Shown here in pieces: positions 6,361 to 8,937 of a DNA stretch of 8,937 bases (positions are counted from its first letter, which is position 1; the number at the start of each line of letters is the position of its first letter). The notes under the pieces are model-generated. The model had not been told where the DNA came from and did not search any database. It saw only the letters and a list, made by a program, of their open reading frames with translations. Location: NCBI GenBank assembly GCA_025656435.1, contig JAHXHT010000080.1:1-8937 (forward strand), written 5' to 3'. This stretch comes from Candidatus Thiodiazotropha sp. (ex Gloverina cf. vestifex) (lineage in GTDB: Bacteria > Pseudomonadota > Gammaproteobacteria > Chromatiales > Chromatiaceae). Both the position numbers and the translations under genes were made by a program.

Positions 6361-8702
6361 TTTCCAGCCCGATAACCGTAAATGTTGTCCTCGAATGATT
6401 CGTCGACCGACGAGCCGAGCGCACCCAGTCCAGTCAGTTCTAACTGCAACATGAAGCGAGTGTCCTCTTCCTGGTCTGCGATGTCCTCATCGGCCACATA
6501 GCGCTGATAGAGGGCACGTAGCTTCCAGCAGCAGCGGCCGCCGTATTCGAGGCCGAGTATTCTATTCACATTTCTTTCGTAAAGATAAGAGTATTTCCAT
6601 TTTCCCGACAGGGTGAACTTGTGGTTGAACGGCCAGTTGAAGGAGAGATCCAGGTCTTCGATGGTGTCACGGTTGAAGTTATAGTCCAGGTTGAGCAGGT
6701 GCTGCTTGGGGGTGCGATAGTGGATGCCAAGGCGTCCCTTGTCGATATTCTTCTCTTCCAAATGGGGGTCTCTCCTGATCGTCAGCATACTGCTCCAATG
6801 GCTTCCGAAACGCGCCGAGACTTCGGCAACTACGGAGGAGGAGGGATTATCTTCGATGGCGCCTGTCAATCGTACTTCACGATCCTGTCGGTAGTAGATC
6901 TGACCGATGCTGGCGCGTAATCGTTCCAGGCCGCTATCAGCGTCCAGCCAGCGAGTGGTGATGCCGAGACTGAGTTGATTGGCGTCACCGAAACGGTCGC
7001 TGCCGCTGAAGCGGTTCTCCTTGAACAAGTTGCTGAAACTCAGAGTAAGGTCGGCAGTATCGAAATCCGGAATATCGGACTGATCGTCAAAAGGAGCGTG
7101 GAGATAGTAGAGGCGCGGTTCCAGGGTCTGATAGGCGGCATCTCCAAACCAGTTGGTCTCGCGCTCGAACACCAACCCACTGTCTAGACTGAAAGCGGGA
7201 ACGGAATACTCCGGGTCAGGATCCGAAGGTGATCCCTCCTCATCAAGCCGATAGGTGGCATAGTTGAGACTGAGCCGGGGAATAAGGTGTCCCCAGCTAC
7301 GCCTCAACGGTAGGGTCAGCGCTGGCCTGAGGATGAATCTCTCTCCGTCGATCAAGGTATCGTGACGAAAGTCTGTGTATTCTCCGGTCAAGTCGAAATC
7401 CAGGTTCCCATCCATGAATAGACTACCGTATCTCGCCAGTAACTGCGGTAACCTGCGGTAGGGATGGAGGTTGAGACTGAGGCTCTCGTCGACCGTCTGA
7501 AATGACTGTAACCGGCCGATGAGGCTTAGCCCCCCTTGTCGATACGCCACTTCTCCGATGCGTTCCAGATGGCGCGTGCTGGTGATTGCCAGCCCGGTGC
7601 CGAAGTCGTCGAGGTAGTCGTTATCACTGACAGCACTGGTGTTGATACGGGTCGTGAGACCGGGGGCCAGGCGGCTGGTATGTAAAAACTGAAAGGCACG
7701 GCGCTCACTGTCGTGCTCAATACTCTCTACTTTGTCATCTGGCAGGACTTCACCGCTGACTATGGCCTGTTGGTGTTTTCCCAGGTAGCGGAACTCACCA
7801 CCCAACATCATGCCTCTTTTGCTCATCCATCGGGGCGAGAGAGTGGCATCGTAGTTCGGCGCCAGGTTGAAATAATAGGGCGTTTCCAGTTCGGTACCAA
7901 GCCGGTTTGAGGTGCCGATCGTCGGTACCAGGAAGCCGGTCATACGCCTGTCGTCGACCGGAAAGGTGAAATAGGGGGCATAGAGGATAGGTACGGGGCC
8001 GAGGCGAAGTCGGGCGTGCTTGGCGCTTCCCCAGCCGGCAGCCATGTCGATATCCAGTTTCGAGGCGCGAATACTCCAGTCCCTTTTGCCTGGTGGACAG
8101 GTGGTATAGGTCACCTGTTCATAGCGGGAGAGGTCGTCGCTGAGCATCTCTGCTTTTTGAGCACTGCCCCGGGCATTGCGCTGGGTGAGTCGATATTGGG
8201 TGTCTGTCAGCCAGCCCTTGCTATCGTCCAGTTCCAGGTGTCCCTCTTCTGCTGTTAATCGCAGCCCTGGTTGCTGGATGAAGAGATTGCCGAAAAGGTC
8301 GGCTGTTTGATTTGCCTGATCATAGATCACCCGGTCCGCTTCGGCATATCTGTCAGACTGCCAAAGTTGTACTGAGCCGAGCAGCAGTCCCAGGTTCTCT
8401 CCCTGGTTGAACTGCATCTCATCGGCCTCGATCTGGGGTTTGTCTATCGATAAAGGAGGAGAAGGTGAGGTGAGATCGTGTGACGGCCCTGCCGGGTTAC
8501 AGTAATCCCAGTTCAAACCCTGATCGATACGCTGCAAATCTTCTGCCTGAACCGGGCTGATCGAGAAGAGAGCCATAGCGCACCAGAGACGTATCCGGAA
8601 TAGGCTGGGAATAGGGTTGTCTGATGTTTTCAAGGGTGCTGCTCGGGAACCTATGCTGGTCAGGATTGACGAATCATCACGCGGGCAGGCACAAAATCGC
8701 AT
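6357..8702 (-). CDS. lptD: LPS assembly protein LptD (outer-membrane beta-barrel)
   Basis: A 781-residue outer-membrane protein that, plugged by the lipoprotein LptE, inserts lipopolysaccharide into the outer leaflet; E. coli LptD is 784. The signal sequence has its hydrophobic core at about 38-50 and a VQA site at 51-53. The OstA/LptA-like periplasmic domain (about 85-230) accepts LPS from the Lpt bridge. The barrel follows from about 235, opening with the conserved YAPYFTFPVDDRRMTGFLVP block. All four cysteines of the family's two interdomain disulfides are present: C68 (WDYC), C202 (TTCPPG) and the pair C724-C725 (GGRCCWKL). The start is uncertain. ATG 8702 puts about 35 residues before the hydrophobic core, long for a signal peptide. 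TTG at 8633 would give a standard 30-residue signal. Neither has a clear ribosome site. The gene heads lptD-surA-pdxA. Confidence 0.97.
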   Translation of the reverse strand: MRFCACPRDDSSILTSIGSRAAPLKTSDNPIPSLFRIRLWCAMALFSISPVQAEDLQRIDQGLNWDYCNPAGPSHDLTSPSPPLSIDKPQIEADEMQFNQGENLGLLLGSVQLWQSDRYAEADRVIYDQANQTADLFGNLFIQQPGLRLTAEEGHLELDDSKGWLTDTQYRLTQRNARGSAQKAEMLSDDLSRYEQVTYTTCPPGKRDWSIRASKLDIDMAAGWGSAKHARLRLGPVPILYAPYFTFPVDDRRMTGFLVPTIGTSNRLGTELETPYYFNLAPNYDATLSPRWMSKRGMMLGGEFRYLGKHQQAIVSGEVLPDDKVESIEHDSERRAFQFLHTSRLAPGLTTRINTSAVSDNDYLDDFGTGLAITSTRHLERIGEVAYRQGGLSLIGRLQSFQTVDESLSLNLHPYRRLPQLLARYGSLFMDGNLDFDLTGEYTDFRHDTLIDGERFILRPALTLPLRRSWGHLIPRLSLNYATYRLDEEGSPSDPDPEYSVPAFSLDSGLVFERETNWFGDAAYQTLEPRLYYLHAPFDDQSDIPDFDTADLTLSFSNLFKENRFSGSDRFGDANQLSLGITTRWLDADSGLERLRASIGQIYYRQDREVRLTGAIEDNPSSSVVAEVSARFGSHWSSMLTIRRDPHLEEKNIDKGRLGIHYRTPKQHLLNLDYNFNRDTIEDLDLSFNWPFNHKFTLSGKWKYSYLYERNVNRILGLEYGGRCCWKLRALYQRYVADEDIADQEEDTRFMLQLELTGLGALGSSVDESFEDNIYGYRAGK

Positions 8703-8726
8703 AGAATCTGTCTTTCTTCAAATACT

Positions 8727-8732
8727 AAGGAG
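8727..8732 (+). promoter_or_regulatory. Ribosome binding site of the divergent small reading frame
   Basis: AAGGAG, a near-consensus Shine-Dalgarno sequence, lies in the 42-base gap between the divergent lptD start and GTG 8745. The 12-base spacing is longer than ideal but still usable. It is the main sign that translation really begins at 8745. Confidence 0.55.
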
Positions 8733-8744
8733 CTTGTCTCTTTC

Positions 8745-8873
8745 GTGACTTCCACCACACGTCGACTCATTCTCACTCTGGGTATTCTGTTCGCGACCTT
8801 GCTGATTGTGGTGTTGCTCTTGGCGACACGCCCGGAAGCGAAGACAGAAAACAAGCGTGTCGCTACCTCGTGA
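8745..8873 (+). pseudogene. N-terminal remnant of an RND efflux periplasmic adaptor (or a small membrane peptide)
   Basis: This frame has 42 codons from GTG 8745 to TGA 8871-8873, preceded by a good ribosome site. It encodes a basic start (TSTTRR), one hydrophobic span of about 19 residues (8-26, LILTLGILF...VVLLL), and then ATRPEAKTENK. The pattern of a membrane anchor ending in LLxATRPE plus charged residues is typical of the first 35 residues of HlyD/MFP-type adaptors of RND pumps. Those proteins normally run to 350-400 residues, so this frame is truncated. A frame change could continue it: the plus-strand frame through 8857-8937 stays open to the window edge and includes PRERFWDIRVPKI, where FWDIRV is plausible for an adaptor. 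An almost perfect palindrome sits just after the stop. Alternatives are an authentic frameshift, a sequencing error, insertion of a palindromic repeat, or a real short membrane peptide. The identification rests on pattern only. Confidence 0.45.
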
Positions 8874-8875
8874 AA

Positions 8876-8904
8876 GATTTTGGGACATCCGAGTCCCCAA
8901 AATC
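8876..8904. repeat. Palindrome directly after the small reading frame
   Basis: GATTTTGGGAC (8876-8886) and GTCCCCAAAATC (8893-8904) are complementary apart from one bulged base, with the six-base loop ATCCGA between them. The T-rich side comes first and the A-rich side last, with no T run afterwards on either strand, so it does not look like a standard terminator. It begins two bases after the TGA of the small frame. It may be one unit of a dispersed palindromic repeat, or a chance structure inside a frameshifted coding region. No second copy is visible in this window. Confidence 0.6.
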
Positions 8905-8937
8905 GACTCGCCAACGCGACAGCCGTTATGCCCCGAC

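Noticed and set aside
8703..8744. Possible sigma-70 or sigma-E promoter for lptD
   Set aside because: A GGAAGTC and a TAGTAT-like element exist on the minus strand, but spacing and match are too poor to call either promoter.
8660..8914. Minus-strand 84-codon frame upstream of and overlapping lptD
   Set aside because: It overlaps the lptD start in another frame and is antisense to the small adaptor-like frame. There is no ribosome site or recognisable protein.
1..8937. CRISPR array, tRNA, rRNA, riboswitch, toxin-antitoxin or phage module
   Set aside because: No regularly spaced direct repeats, cloverleaf-like segments, leader aptamers or phage and defence genes were seen on either strand.

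Overview
The window holds a compact block of ordinary chromosomal genes from a Gram-negative bacterium, very probably a gammaproteobacterium. LptD and SurA imply an outer membrane carrying LPS. TldD, PmbA, PdxA and SurA resemble their Enterobacteria-type counterparts in length and motifs, and the order lptD-surA-pdxA is a classic gammaproteobacterial arrangement. A free-living or symbiotic sulfur-oxidiser-type lineage (Chromatiales-like) would fit the look of the proteins, but that is only an impression. Base composition is moderately GC-rich and even across the genes, so the core shows no sign of recent transfer.

Layout. Positions 1-290 have no convincing gene. They may contain the end of an IS5-like insertion sequence (about 66-84, followed by CTAG), then an unassigned leader. 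Positions 291-3953 (+) carry three genes read rightward: a carbon-nitrogen hydrolase (Nit type), tldD and pmbA. tldD and pmbA overlap by four bases and encode the two subunits of the TldD/TldE metalloprotease. A strong rho-independent terminator (4017-4049) ends this unit. Positions 4064-8702 (-) carry lptD-surA-pdxA, transcribed leftward and convergent with the first unit, with four-base overlaps at both junctions. Two of its products serve outer-membrane biogenesis: LptD is the LPS translocon and SurA is the chaperone that helps fold LptD and other beta-barrels. The third, PdxA, makes a pyridoxal phosphate precursor. Divergent from lptD, at 8745-8873 (+), is a 42-codon reading frame. It has a good ribosome binding site and looks like the N-terminal membrane anchor of an RND efflux periplasmic adaptor. 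It stops at a TGA and is followed at once by a near-perfect palindrome, so it is probably a broken gene, a frameshifted gene or a small membrane peptide.

I found no previously undescribed system, CRISPR array, tRNA, rRNA or riboswitch. The points most worth a second look are the two edges: the possible IS end on the left, and the interrupted adaptor gene with its palindrome on the right.
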